Counted from the first letter of the stretch, positions 8,271 to 16,966 are shown. The stretch is DNA of 64,000 nucleotides from Rariloculus sp963665575 (GCA_963665575.2 CAXXDW010000006.1:806001-870000); one strand, 5' to 3'. Translations and numbers: made by a program. Notes: generated by a model not told the origin, from the sequence alone.

Positions 8271-10808
8271 ATGAACGTTTATCTCAGAATCTCTTTGGCG
8301 ATCAGCAGCGGACTCGCGGCGCTCGGTCTCGCCTTCACGGCCGTGCTCTTCGGCGGCTATTACTACGTGGAGCCGAGTCTGCCGCTCGCCGAGGAACTGC
8401 GCGACATCAGGCTCCAGATCCCGATGCGCGTCTACAGCCGAGACGGCCGGCTCATGCAGCAGTTCGGCGAGCAGAAACGCACGCCCGTGCCCTACGAGGA
8501 CGTCCCCGAGATTCTCGTCACGGCCGTGCTCGCCGCCGAAGACGATCGGTTCTTCGAACACCCCGGGCTCGACTGGGCGCACACCGCCAAGGCCGCGTTC
8601 GAGTTCGTGCGGGCCGGCATGGGCGGCGAACGCGTGCCGGGCGGCAGCACCATCACGCAACAGGTGGCCCGCGAGTATTTCCTGACACGCGAATACCAGC
8701 TCGTGCGCAAGTTCAAGGAGCTCATCCTGGCGTTGCGCATCGAACGGGAGTTCAGCAAGCAGGAGATCCTCGAGCTTTTCTTCAATACGACCTTTTTCGG
8801 TCAGGGTTCGTATGGCGTCGTTGCCGCCGCGCGGACGTATTTCGACAAGCGGCTCGACGAGATCACGCTGTCCGACGCCGCGATCCTCGCCGGCATACCG
8901 CAGGGTCCGTCGATCATGAATCCGGTCTATAGTCCCCGGAATGCCGCCGGGCGCCGGGCCTACGTCCTCGGCCGGCTGCTCGAGCTCGGGGAGATCTCGC
9001 GGCCGGCATACGACCGGGCGCTGGCCGTGCCGATCGTCTCCAGACGCTATGGCCAGGAAACACGACTCGATGCGCCTTACCTGGCCGAGATGGCACGGGT
9101 CGAGGTCATCCGGCGGTTCGGCGACATCGCTTACGAAGCGGGCCTGAAGGTCACGACGACGGTTGACAGCCGGCTGCAGCGCGCAGCCAATGCGGCGATG
9201 CGCGACGCCCTGATCGCGTACGACGAGAGGCACGGCTATCGTGGGCCGGTGGCCCGCGTGAGCCTTGCGGGCGGCACCGGGGACGTCGCCGACGGTGCGT
9301 CGTACTGGGCGGACCTGCTCGCGGACTACTCGGATGCGGTCGGGTTCGAGCTCGGGCTCGTGCTCGGCGCCGACGAGATTGAAGCGCTCGTGTATGTGCG
9401 AGGGCAGGGCTACCAGACGATCGGGCTGGAAGCGGTGGCCTGGGCGGCGCGGTTCATTACCGATAATGCGGTAGGCTCCCGGCCCGACGCGGTCGACGAT
9501 GTGCTCTCGACCGGCGAGATCGTGCGTTTGCGCCGCACGGACGACGGCGCGCTGCGGTTGTCGCAACTGCCCGACGTACAGGGTGCGTTCGTCTCGCTCG
9601 ATCCGAAGGACGGCGCCGTGACCGCGCTGGTCGGCGGCTTCGATTTCTTCCTCAGCAATTTCAACCGCGCGACGCAGTCGTTGCGCCAGCCGGGCTCCGC
9701 GTTCAAGCCGTTTATCTATTCTGCAGCACTCGAAGACGGTTACTCGACCGCGACGATCGTCAATGACGCGCCGTTCGTGTTCGAGGATCCCGTGCTCGAG
9801 ACCGTCTGGAAGCCCGAGAACTTCGGTTCTGAGTTCCACGGCGAGGTCCAGCTCAGGGAGGCACTCATCCGGTCGTACAACGCGGCCACCGTACGCGTCA
9901 TGGCGGACATCGGCGTTGCGGACACCGTGCACCACCTCAGGAAGTTCGGCTTCGACGACGTGGCCCTGCCGAGGAACCTCTCGCTCTCGCTCGGCACGGG
10001 CGGTATTTCGCCGCTCAACCTGGCCAACGGCTACGCGATCCTCGCCAACGGCGGCTACGGAGTTTCTCCGTATTTCATCGAGCGCATCGAGGACGAGGGC
10101 GGAAACGTGCTCTACAGCGCCGAGCCCAGGGTCGCCTGCATCGACTCTTCCGTGCCCCGGCAATCGGACGACGCCGAATTTCATACTCCGCTGGAGCCAC
10201 CGGCCTGCGACGAGCCGCACACGGTTGCCGCGAAGCCCGACGGCGGCGAACCGGCAGTGAACGAGGCGGCTGCCATCATCTACCCGGACACCCGTCGGGC
10301 CGAGCGCGTCGTCTCTGCGCCGAACGTCTATCTCGTGACCGACATGATGCGCGACGTCATTCGGCGCGGGACCGGCAATCGTGCGCAAAGGGAACTCGGC
10401 CGCAACGACCTCGCCGGCAAGACCGGCACGACGAACGATCTGCGCGACGCCTGGTTCTCGGGCTTCAATGGCGATGTCGTTGCCACGGCCTGGGTCGGTT
10501 TCGATGGGGACCGGCCGCTTGGCGGCAACGAGCAGGGCGGGTTCACGGCGATCCCGGCGTGGATCGGCTTCATGGCCGAAGCGCTCGACGGCCAGCCTCC
10601 GTACTTTCTCGAACGTCCGATCGGTATCGTCGACGTGCGCATCAACCCGGCGAACGGCCTGGTCGCGAGCGATCTGACGCGAAATGCAGTCTTCGAGAAG
10701 TTCAGGATCGACAACATTCCCGAGCGCGAGCCGGACCCGATTCTGGCCGATGCGCCGGCGGACGAGGTACCCGGCCGGCAGGTGGCAACTCCCGAACGTA
10801 TTTTCTGA
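8271..10808 (+). CDS. mrcA: penicillin-binding protein 1A (bifunctional class A PBP)
   Basis: 845 residues from ATG at 8271; residues encoded upstream of it in the same frame look non-coding. It polymerises glycan strands and cross-links peptidoglycan in the periplasm. It has one N-terminal membrane anchor (residues 6-27), then a GT51 glycosyltransferase domain with AAEDDRFFEHPGLD (catalytic glutamate), GGSTITQQVAR and RIEREFSKQEILELFFN. The transpeptidase domain has SAFK at residues 476-479 (catalytic serine), SYN and KTGTTNDLRDAW. Class A PBPs of this size with an OB-like insert between the two domains are PBP1A. Convergent-independent; the next gene overlaps its stop (TGATG). Confidence 0.95.
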   Translation: MNVYLRISLAISSGLAALGLAFTAVLFGGYYYVEPSLPLAEELRDIRLQIPMRVYSRDGRLMQQFGEQKRTPVPYEDVPEILVTAVLAAEDDRFFEHPGLDWAHTAKAAFEFVRAGMGGERVPGGSTITQQVAREYFLTREYQLVRKFKELILALRIEREFSKQEILELFFNTTFFGQGSYGVVAAARTYFDKRLDEITLSDAAILAGIPQGPSIMNPVYSPRNAAGRRAYVLGRLLELGEISRPAYDRALAVPIVSRRYGQETRLDAPYLAEMARVEVIRRFGDIAYEAGLKVTTTVDSRLQRAANAAMRDALIAYDERHGYRGPVARVSLAGGTGDVADGASYWADLLADYSDAVGFELGLVLGADEIEALVYVRGQGYQTIGLEAVAWAARFITDNAVGSRPDAVDDVLSTGEIVRLRRTDDGALRLSQLPDVQGAFVSLDPKDGAVTALVGGFDFFLSNFNRATQSLRQPGSAFKPFIYSAALEDGYSTATIVNDAPFVFEDPVLETVWKPENFGSEFHGEVQLREALIRSYNAATVRVMADIGVADTVHHLRKFGFDDVALPRNLSLSLGTGGISPLNLANGYAILANGGYGVSPYFIERIEDEGGNVLYSAEPRVACIDSSVPRQSDDAEFHTPLEPPACDEPHTVAAKPDGGEPAVNEAAAIIYPDTRRAERVVSAPNVYLVTDMMRDVIRRGTGNRAQRELGRNDLAGKTGTTNDLRDAWFSGFNGDVVATAWVGFDGDRPLGGNEQGGFTAIPAWIGFMAEALDGQPPYFLERPIGIVDVRINPANGLVASDLTRNAVFEKFRIDNIPEREPDPILADAPADEVPGRQVATPERIF

Positions 10809-11419
10809 TGCTCAGAGGCCATTCGCGCCTTGCCGGCGCGGCAATTCGAGAACGGCTGGCTCAGGAAGCCGCGCGGCTCATGATCGAGCACGGCATCGTC
10901 GATTATCGGCTGGCGAAGCGCAAGGCGGCGGAGCGGTTTGCCGTCAGCGGCACGCGCATGCTGCCGAGCAATGCACAGATCGAGGCCTGCCTCGCCGAGC
11001 GGCAGCGGATATTCTCGCCCGACGCCCAGTCCGGCCGCGTGGACAGGCTGCGCCGCGTCGCCGTCGACGCCATGGACGTGCTGTCGATGTTCGAGCCCAG
11101 GCTCGTCGGGCCGGTGCTGTCGGGGACAGCGACGATCTCAAGCCCCATTGAGCTGCACCTGTTTGCCGACGCCCCGGAGAGCGTAGCGGGATATCTCGCG
11201 CGAGCGGGTGTCGACTATGAGGAGACGCAGCGGCGCTACCGGTTCAGCGGGGGACGCATTGCGCTGGTGCCGGGATTCGGCTTCAGCAGGGCAGGCGAGC
11301 GGGTCCTGCTGATCGTGTTCGCCGAGAAGGGATTGCGCGAGGCGCCCCTGAGCCCGGTCGACCGGCGGCCGATGGAGCGGGCGGCGCAGGCGCGGGTGCG
11401 CGCGCTGCTCGCCGACTGA
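10808..11419 (+). CDS. conserved hypothetical protein downstream of PBP1A
   Basis: 203 residues; its ATG overlaps the mrcA stop codon, so it is translationally coupled. I do not recognise a named family. The N-terminal half is helical with the block LAQEAARLMIEHGIVDYRLAKRKAAERFAV and a following EIEACLAERQRIF-like segment (here QIEACLAERQRIF). The C-terminal half looks alpha/beta (LVGPVLSGTATISSPIELHLFAD, VDYEETQRRYRF), which is reminiscent of a small nucleotidyltransferase fold, although no GS-x-D motif is visible. No signal peptide or membrane helix. Being coupled to mrcA suggests a cell-envelope or cell-cycle role, which is inference only. Confidence 0.75.
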   Translation: MLRGHSRLAGAAIRERLAQEAARLMIEHGIVDYRLAKRKAAERFAVSGTRMLPSNAQIEACLAERQRIFSPDAQSGRVDRLRRVAVDAMDVLSMFEPRLVGPVLSGTATISSPIELHLFADAPESVAGYLARAGVDYEETQRRYRFSGGRIALVPGFGFSRAGERVLLIVFAEKGLREAPLSPVDRRPMERAAQARVRALLAD

Positions 11420-11436
11420 AAGCGTCGATCAGGCTC

Positions 11437-12744
11437 CTAGGCCGCGGCCTCGCGTTCGCCGATCGCGCGATAGTCGCGTCTGGGCGGACCGAGGTAGAGC
11501 TGTCTTGGCCGGCCGATCCGCGTGCCGCGGTCGGCGACCATCTCCCGCCAGTGCGTGACCCAGCCAACGCACCTTGCGATCGCGAACATGACCGTGAACA
11601 TCGACTTCGGTATGCCGAGCGCCCGGTAGATGATGCCGGAGTAGAAGTCGACGTTGGGATAGAGGTTCTTCTCGATGAAGTAGTCGTCCCTGAGCGCGAC
11701 TTCCTCGAGCCTGAGCGCGAGCTCGAAAAGGGGAGTGTCGTTGGCCTTGAGGTTCTCGAGCAGCCGGTGACACATCTTCCTGATAATCGCCGCCCGGGGA
11801 TCGTAGTTCTTGTAGACGCGGTGGCCGAAGCCCATCAGGCGAAACGGGTCGTTGCGGTCCTTGGCGCGGGCGATGTACTTGCCGATGTTCTGCGCCGTGC
11901 CGATCTCCTCGAGCATGTTGATGACGGCCTCGTTGGCGCCGCCATGGGCGGGGCCCCACAGCGCCGATATGCCGGCGGCGATCGCCGCGTACGGGTTCGT
12001 ACCGGAGCTGCCGGCGAGCCGGACGGTCGAGGTGCTGCAGTTCTGCTCATGGTCGGCGTGCAGGATGAATAGCAGATCGAGTGCCTGGGCGGCGACGGGA
12101 TCGACTTCGTAACTGTCTGACGGCACGGAAAAGAACATGTGCAGCATGTTGCTGCAGTAGTCGAGGCGGTTGAGCGGGTAGACGAACGGCTGGCCCTTGG
12201 AGTGCTTGTAGGCGGCCGCGGCGATCGTCGGAATCTTGGCGATGATGCGGTGCGCAAAGACGTCGCGATCGTGCTCCATCTGGATGTCCGTCGTGTCGTG
12301 ATAGAACGCCGACATCGATGCCACGACCCCCGAAACCATGGCCATCGGGTGGGCGTTGTGGTGGAAGCCGTTGAAGAATCGCAGCAACGATTCGTTGAGC
12401 ATGGTGTGCGTGCGGATCGAATGGTCGAACGCCCGCAACTCTTCGGCCGTGGGAAGCTCGCCGTACAGCAACAGGTAAGCGACCTCGATGAAGGTCGAGT
12501 GCTCGGCGAGCTGCTCGATCGGGTAGCCGCGGTACAGCAGAACGCCCTTTTCCCCGTCGACATAAGTGATGTTGCTCGTGCAGCTCGCGGTCGCACCGAA
12601 GCCGGGATCGTAGGTGAAGACGCCGGAATGCCGGTAGAGTCCCGCCACGCTGAGCACATTCGGACCGAGCGTCGGCTCGAGGACGGGAAGCTCGAGACGA
12701 CGCCCGGATGTGGGGTCGATCAGGCTGTAGCGCTCATCGCTCAT
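11437..12744 (-). CDS. gltA: citrate synthase, type II
   Basis: 435 residues, typical of the hexameric, NADH-sensitive gammaproteobacterial enzyme. It condenses oxaloacetate and acetyl-CoA at the entry of the TCA cycle. The N-terminal zinc-ribbon-like domain of type II enzymes is present (DPTSGRRLELPVLEPTLG). Catalytic motifs seen: NCSTSTVRLAGSSG, LWGPAHGGANEA (first catalytic histidine) and MGFGHRVYKNYDPRA (second), and a late aspartate in the region ELALRLEEVALRD. It stands alone on the minus strand, converging on the preceding gene with 17 bp between stops, and has a good promoter upstream. Confidence 0.97.
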   Translation of the reverse strand: MSDERYSLIDPTSGRRLELPVLEPTLGPNVLSVAGLYRHSGVFTYDPGFGATASCTSNITYVDGEKGVLLYRGYPIEQLAEHSTFIEVAYLLLYGELPTAEELRAFDHSIRTHTMLNESLLRFFNGFHHNAHPMAMVSGVVASMSAFYHDTTDIQMEHDRDVFAHRIIAKIPTIAAAAYKHSKGQPFVYPLNRLDYCSNMLHMFFSVPSDSYEVDPVAAQALDLLFILHADHEQNCSTSTVRLAGSSGTNPYAAIAAGISALWGPAHGGANEAVINMLEEIGTAQNIGKYIARAKDRNDPFRLMGFGHRVYKNYDPRAAIIRKMCHRLLENLKANDTPLFELALRLEEVALRDDYFIEKNLYPNVDFYSGIIYRALGIPKSMFTVMFAIARCVGWVTHWREMVADRGTRIGRPRQLYLGPPRRDYRAIGEREAAA

Positions 12745-12853
12745 CTATCGCACCTGCTTGCGGCAAACCGTTTTCTTCCGTCCCGGGGCCCGGGCGGGTC
12801 GATTTCGATGTGGCGTGCCGGCGGCGCGTTGCCGGGACGCCGCCGAAACGGAA

Positions 12854-12884
12854 ATTATAGCAGCAGAGCGGCCTTCGGCTCCAA
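12854..12884 (-). promoter_or_regulatory. candidate sigma-70 promoter of gltA
   Basis: Read on the minus strand there is a perfect -10 hexamer TATAAT (12859 down to 12854) and a partial -35 TTGGAG (12884 to 12879) separated by 19 bp, slightly long. The predicted start lies about 100 nt before the gltA ATG. Perfect TATAAT is rare in this G+C-rich DNA, which supports the call. Confidence 0.5.
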
Positions 12885-12900
12885 AGAAGGAGGATCGGCC

Positions 12901-12919
12901 GAGCCGTCGAGCGCGGCTC
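12901..12919 (-). terminator. hairpin after rpmE, possible terminator
   Basis: GAGCCG and CGGCTC form a perfect 6-bp stem around a 7-base loop, immediately after the rpmE stop codon in its direction of transcription and upstream of the gltA promoter. There is no clear U-tract, so it may only protect the 3' end. Confidence 0.35.
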
Positions 12920-12920
12920 T

Positions 12921-13142
12921 TCAGATGGTCTTCGTTGCGCCTCTCTGGCCGTAGCGGCGCCGGAACTTGTCGACGCGTCCGCCCGTATCGACGATCTTCT
13001 GCTTGCCCGTGTAGAAGGGGTGGCAGGATGAGCAGACCTCGACGCTGAGTTCGCCGACGAGAGTGGATCGCGTGGTAAACGTGCTGCCGCAACTGCACGT
13101 GACCTTGATCTCGTCGTATTCCGGGTGAATGTCCGGCTTCAT
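12921..13142 (-). CDS. rpmE: 50S ribosomal protein L31
   Basis: 73 residues beginning MKPDIHPEYDEIKVTC. The start at 13142 is supported by GGAGG seven bases upstream on the minus strand. Four cysteines (TCSCGSTF and VCSSC) make this the zinc-binding (C+) form of L31, not the zinc-free YkgM paralogue. Ribosomal signature HPFYTGKQKIVDTGGRVDKF is intact. L31 bridges the 50S and 30S subunits. It is expressed away from the oriC-like region that lies just upstream. Confidence 0.97.
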   Translation of the reverse strand: MKPDIHPEYDEIKVTCSCGSTFTTRSTLVGELSVEVCSSCHPFYTGKQKIVDTGGRVDKFRRRYGQRGATKTI

Positions 13143-13310
13143 GAACTCGCCTCCGTCGGGGGCGGCAGAGGATACTGCCGGTGTGGTGCAAACACAAGGG
13201 AAACGCGTCGCCCGCAGGCGCGCCCGAAGCATCGATCGGGACACCCGTCACGTGGATGCCATGCCCCGCGTCGGACGACGATTCCCGCGCCCTGTCTTGC
13301 TTCCCCGGCA

Positions 13311-13333
13311 TTATCCACAGTATCTGTGCATAA
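13311..13333. promoter_or_regulatory. pair of inverted DnaA boxes
   Basis: TTATCCACA (13311-13319, plus) and TGTGCATAA (13325-13333, i.e. TTATGCACA on minus) face each other five bases apart. Both match TTATNCACA exactly. A weaker half-match TGTGGAAG follows at 13338. Confidence 0.6.
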
Positions 13334-13431
13334 GTCTGTGGAAGCCACTGTGAACAGGGTCCCGAAACGCAGACGCTGTAACAATTTCCGTCATTTCCGT
13401 CCATTTTCGAAAAATGGGACGTTCAATTACA

Positions 13432-13444
13432 AATCAACAATTTA
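13432..13444 (+). promoter_or_regulatory. integration host factor (IHF) site
   Basis: AATCAACAATTTA matches the consensus WATCAANNNNTTR at every fixed position. It lies between the A+T-rich repeat and the third DnaA box, a layout resembling enterobacterial oriC. Confidence 0.5.
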
Positions 13445-13515
13445 TGAGCACATTGCGGGTTTCGCCGCAAGAAAGTGCCTCTATAGACTTGTTTCTTGCC
13501 GGAAACTGGGCCGGG

Positions 13516-13524
13516 TGTGCATAA
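13516..13524 (-). promoter_or_regulatory. third DnaA box
   Basis: TGTGCATAA (TTATGCACA on the minus strand), an exact match to TTATNCACA, 18 bases before the rdgB stop codon. Confidence 0.5.
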
Positions 13525-13541
13525 ACCATGGCGCCGGGCGC

Positions 13542-14165
13542 TCAGGCGCGGGCAATCAGTCCTCGCGACAGCAGCGTCGTCTTGAGAAGGTGCGCGGCCC
13601 GGGAGCGGTGGCTGACCGAGTTCTTGGTGTCGGGAGCGAGGTCCGCTGCGGTCGCACCGAGAGACGGGTCGTAGAACACCGGGTCGTAGCCGAATCCGCC
13701 GCCGCCGGACGGACGCAGTGCGATGCGCCCGAGCCATTCGCCGTGCGCGATCAATGGAGCCGGTTCGTCCGCTCGGGTCAGGGCGACGATCACGCAATGA
13801 AAGCGCGCGGTGCGTTCGAAATCGGCAGTGTCGCGGAGCGCTTCGAGCAGAAGGGCGATGTTGGCATCGGCGTCGGCGGCCGGTCCGGCATACCTTGCGG
13901 AACGAACCCCGGGCGCGCCGTCGAGTGCGTCGACGCTGAGACCTGAATCATCCGCGATCGCTGGCAGTCCGGTCGAGGCTGCCGCATGGTGTGCCTTGAT
14001 CAGCGCGTTCTCAACGAAGCTTGCTCCCGTTTCGGCAGCGCCGGCGAGCCCGAACTCCGACTGCGGTACGATGCTGAGCCCCGTGTCCGCAAGGAGCGCA
14101 CGAAACTCCCTGACCTTACCGCTGTTGCCGCTTGCCAGAACCCAACGGACCGGGGGCGCCGTCAT
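13542..14165 (-). CDS. rdgB: dITP/XTP pyrophosphatase (non-canonical purine NTP pyrophosphatase)
   Basis: 207 residues from ATG at 14165, overlapping the rph stop (ATGA). It hydrolyses dITP, XTP and ITP to monophosphates and so keeps deaminated purines out of nucleic acids. Signature VLASGNSGKVREF lies at the N-terminus, with FVENALIKAHHAA, ADDSGLSVDALDGAPGV, FGYDPVFY and KNSVSHRSRA in the expected order. The rph-rdgB pairing is common in proteobacteria. Confidence 0.96.
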   Translation of the reverse strand: MTAPPVRWVLASGNSGKVREFRALLADTGLSIVPQSEFGLAGAAETGASFVENALIKAHHAAASTGLPAIADDSGLSVDALDGAPGVRSARYAGPAADADANIALLLEALRDTADFERTARFHCVIVALTRADEPAPLIAHGEWLGRIALRPSGGGGFGYDPVFYDPSLGATAADLAPDTKNSVSHRSRAAHLLKTTLLSRGLIARA

Positions 14166-14878
14166 GCCGCGAGCGCAGCGGACTGCGCCGCGATCAGCGT
14201 CTCGATGCCCCGGCCCGCGAGGTCCAGCAGCGCATCGAGCTCGCCGCGAAGAAACGCATGTCCTTCGGCGGTGCCCTGAATTTCCACGAAACCGCCCGCT
14301 TCGTTCATGACGACGTTCATGTCCGTTTCGGCGTCGGAGTCCTCGGCGTAGTCGAGGTCGAGCACCGGGGTGCCGCTCACGATGCCGACGGAGACGGCCG
14401 CGCACTGACCGTGGATCGGGTCGTTGTCGATGTCCCGGCTCAGGATCAGGTGGCGCGCGGCGAGCGCCAGCGCCACGTAGCCGCCCGAGATCGCCGCGGT
14501 GCGGGTGCCGCCGTCCGCCTGCAACACATCGCAATCGATCGTCACCGTGCGTTCGCCGAGTGCCGCGAGGTCGACGACCGACCGCAGGCTGCGGCCGATG
14601 AGACGCTGGATCTCCAGAGTACGACCGCCCTGGCGTCCGCGTGCCGCTTCGCGCGGCGCGCGCGTGTGTGTGGCTCGCGGCAGCATGCCGTACTCGGCCG
14701 TGACCCAGCCCTGCCCGCGGCCCTTCAGGAAACGGGGCACCCGGTCGTCAATCGAGGCCGTGCACAGAACTTGCGTGGACCCGAATTCGACGAGCACCGA
14801 GCCCTCCGCATGCATCGTGAAGCCGGGAACGAATCGCACGGGCCTCATTTGATCGGGGCTGCGTCCGCTTGGGCGCAT
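14162..14878 (-). CDS. rph: ribonuclease PH
   Basis: 238 residues beginning MRPSGRSPDQMRPVRF, the family's standard start. It is a phosphate-dependent 3'-5' exoribonuclease that trims tRNA 3' ends. Visible blocks include VEFGSTQVLCTASID, KGRGQGWVTAEYGMLPRATHTR, GRTLEIQRLIGRSLR, VTIDCDVLQADGGTRTAAI and LDLDYAEDSDAETDMNVV, containing the phosphate-binding arginines and catalytic aspartates. It is divergent from yicC with 195 bp between starts, which must hold both promoters. Confidence 0.97.
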   Translation of the reverse strand: MRPSGRSPDQMRPVRFVPGFTMHAEGSVLVEFGSTQVLCTASIDDRVPRFLKGRGQGWVTAEYGMLPRATHTRAPREAARGRQGGRTLEIQRLIGRSLRSVVDLAALGERTVTIDCDVLQADGGTRTAAISGGYVALALAARHLILSRDIDNDPIHGQCAAVSVGIVSGTPVLDLDYAEDSDAETDMNVVMNEAGGFVEIQGTAEGHAFLRGELDALLDLAGRGIETLIAAQSAALAA

Positions 14879-15073
14879 GATGTTCCCTCCGTTCGTCCGG
14901 TTTCGCGCCGCTCGAGCGTGGTGGCGTTGCGGGCGCGTCGCGCCGAGCGGGACGGCCTTGGGGCCGCGCGACGGGACACGACACTAGCACAGTACGCTGC
15001 AAGCTTCTGCGCTAGTTTCCGCGTTAGACTTGCGCCGGGGAAACTCTGCGGCTTTATTCATGGACGGGGCTCA

Positions 15074-15935
15074 ATGCCATTCAGCATGACGGGATTTGCC
15101 GGGGCGGCTGTCGTCGTCACGCCGATCGAACTCAACTGGGAACTGCGCAGCGTCAATCATCGATATCTCGATCTTCGGCTTCGCCTGCCGGACGAACTTC
15201 GCCCTGCGGAGCCACAATACCGGGACATCATTGCAGCAGCCGTCAGACGCGGCCGGATCGAGTGCACCCTGAGCATGAGGACATCGGCGGCCGAGTCCTC
15301 GACCGCAGACGTCGATACCTCCACGCTCGCGGGACTTGCGAGCCTGCAGGATACGGTGCGGCGGGCATTTCCCGACGCGCAACCGTTCGGTGTCGCCGAA
15401 CTGCTGCGCTGGCCCGGCGTGATCAAGGCGCCCGAGTTCGGGGCACTCGTCGAGCCCGCCGGGGTGTGTCTGGCGGATGCGCTGGAGAAGCTCAAGCGGT
15501 CGCGCCGCAGGGAGGGCGGACGCATCGCCGCGATGCTGGCCGAACGCTGCGACGCGATCGCCGCGCTCGCGTCTGATGTGCGACCTCTGATCGCGGACGC
15601 CGAGCAGGCCCTGGCGGGACAAGCTCACGGAACGTCTTGGACGGCTCGAGATTCAGGCTAATCCCGAGCGGCTCGAGCAGGAACTCGTGCTCGTCGCGCA
15701 GCGTCTGGACGTGAGCGAGGAAGTCGACCGTCTCGACGCGCACATTGCCGAGATTCGCGATGTGCTTGGTCGCGACGAGCCTGTGGGCCGCCGGCTCGAC
15801 TTTCTGATTCAGGAGCTGAACCGCGAAGCGAACACGCTCGCCTCAAAGGCACACGATGCGCGGCTGACGCGTTGCGCGGTAGACATCAAGGTGCTCATCG
15901 AGCAGATGCGAGAGCAAGTGCAGAACCTGGAGTGA
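15074..15935 (+). CDS. yicC: YicC family endoribonuclease-type protein, frameshifted as written
   Basis: Starts MPFSMTGFA at 15074; the intact product would be about 286 residues (E. coli YicC 287). Signature blocks: SMTGFA, LRSVNHRYLDLRLRLP, RRGRIECTL and, in the second frame, DVSEEVDRLDAHI, GRRLDFLIQELNREANTL, and a C-terminal VDIKVLIEQMREQVQNLE. The first frame ends at 15661 after running into nonsense; the second picks up at about 15612-15618 (CTGGCGGGAC). Removing one base there gives ALRDKLTERLGRLEIQANPERLE in frame. YicC proteins act in RNA turnover. Both halves are perfectly conserved, so an assembly indel is likely. It is followed two bases later by gmk. Confidence 0.9.
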
Positions 15936-15937
15936 CG

Positions 15938-16582
15938 ATGGCTGAAGCAGGTTCACGGCGAGGCCGGTTCATCGTGCTCGCCGCACCCTCCGGCGCCGGC
16001 AAGACCTCGCTCGTGCGCGAACTGCTGGGTCGGCTAAACGATCTGATGTTCTCCGTTTCCTATACCACGCGGCCGCCGCGCGAGGAGGAAGTCGACGGCG
16101 AGGACTACGTGTTCGTGAGCCGGGTGAAGTTCAAGCAGATGGTGGACGAGGGCGCTTTCCTCGAACATGCGAAGGTCTTCGGCCACCGGTACGGCACGAG
16201 CCGCCGCGATGTCGAGTCGCTTCTCGACAAGGGCCATACCGTCGTGCTCGAGATCGACTGGCAGGGCACACGGCAGATCCGTGCGGCTGTGCCCGAGGCG
16301 ACGAGCGTCTTCATACTGCCGCCGAGCATGGACGTGCTCGAACAACGGCTGCGCGGGCGCGGTACCGACTCCCCCGAAACGATCGAGCGCCGGCTCGGCG
16401 CGGCGGTCGATGACATCGCGCACTGGAATGAATTCGACTACGCGCTGATCAACGACAATCTCGAGCGCGCCGCCGATGAACTCGCGGCCATCGTAAGCGG
16501 CCGCAACGGCAACCACAGGACGAGCTGCGAAAGCCTGCGCGAACGGATCGAGGCTATCGTTGACGGCACCGCGACGGCGTAG
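15938..16582 (+). CDS. gmk: guanylate kinase
   Basis: 214 residues from ATG two bases after the yicC stop. It phosphorylates GMP to GDP with ATP. Walker A is APSGAGKTSL (about residues 16-25). GMP-binding residues are in FSVSYTTRPPREEEVDGEDY, then HRYGTSRRDVESLL, VLEIDWQGTRQIR and FILPPSMDVLEQRLRGRG (lid region). The C-terminus is slightly longer than usual after EFDYALINDNLE. Order yicC-gmk-rpoZ-spoT is the standard gammaproteobacterial block. Confidence 0.97.
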   Translation: MAEAGSRRGRFIVLAAPSGAGKTSLVRELLGRLNDLMFSVSYTTRPPREEEVDGEDYVFVSRVKFKQMVDEGAFLEHAKVFGHRYGTSRRDVESLLDKGHTVVLEIDWQGTRQIRAAVPEATSVFILPPSMDVLEQRLRGRGTDSPETIERRLGAAVDDIAHWNEFDYALINDNLERAADELAAIVSGRNGNHRTSCESLRERIEAIVDGTATA

Positions 16583-16672
16583 CGCCGTGCGAACCTGGCG
16601 GCCGGGCCGCGCACGGCGACTTGGCGGAGGCTTTGCAGTAAACTGGCAGGCTACGTCCAACGAGGGATCGCG

Positions 16673-16966
16673 ATGGCCAGAATTACCGTAGAAGATTGCA
16701 CCGAGAACATCCCGAACATGTTTCAGCTCGTGCTCGTCGCCGCGAAGCGCGCCCGTCAGCTCGCCAACGGCGCCGACCCCAGGGTCGAGTGGGAGAATGA
16801 CAAGCCTACGGTGGTCGCGCTGCGCGAGGTGGCCGACGGCTACGTCACGGAGAACATCCTCGAGGAACGCGATCAGCCCGTGGGCGATCTTCTCGGCCTC
16901 GAGGGCGCCTCGGATGCGTTGCGAGACAGCCCGTTTACGGCCAGACCGATAGCGTTTGGCGATTGA
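16673..16966 (+). CDS. rpoZ: RNA polymerase omega subunit
   Basis: 97 residues. MARITVEDCTENIPNMFQLVLVAAKRARQLANG is the conserved N-terminus; KPTVVALREVADGYV is the second conserved block. Omega binds the beta-prime subunit and forms part of one ppGpp site on RNA polymerase, in keeping with spoT directly downstream. Separated by 90 bp from gmk and 38 bp from spoT. Confidence 0.96.
   Translation: MARITVEDCTENIPNMFQLVLVAAKRARQLANGADPRVEWENDKPTVVALREVADGYVTENILEERDQPVGDLLGLEGASDALRDSPFTARPIAFGD

Larger units (their letters stand above)
13143..13541. other. oriC-like intergenic region with DnaA boxes, IHF site and A+T-rich repeat
   Basis: 399 bp without a gene between rpmE and rdgB. It holds three exact matches to the DnaA box TTATNCACA: 13311-13319 on the plus strand, and 13325-13333 and 13516-13524 on the minus strand. 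A perfect IHF consensus lies at 13432-13444. A 9-bp sequence ATTTCCGTC occurs twice in tandem at 13384-13401, followed by a partial third copy, inside an 80-bp stretch (about 13376-13455) of roughly 35% G+C, far below its surroundings. DnaA boxes, IHF site and an A+T-rich repeated unwinding element together are the parts of a bacterial replication origin. Genes are mostly minus-strand to the left and mostly plus-strand to the right for about 25 kb, as expected around an origin. No dnaA is in the window. It could instead be a DnaA-titrating or regulatory site. Confidence 0.5.

Noticed and set aside
7863..10388. 841-residue open frame on the minus strand across mrcA
   Set aside because: It is the antisense shadow of PBP1A, with arginine/glutamate-rich sequence and no family motif; G+C-rich codon use gives long open frames on the other strand.
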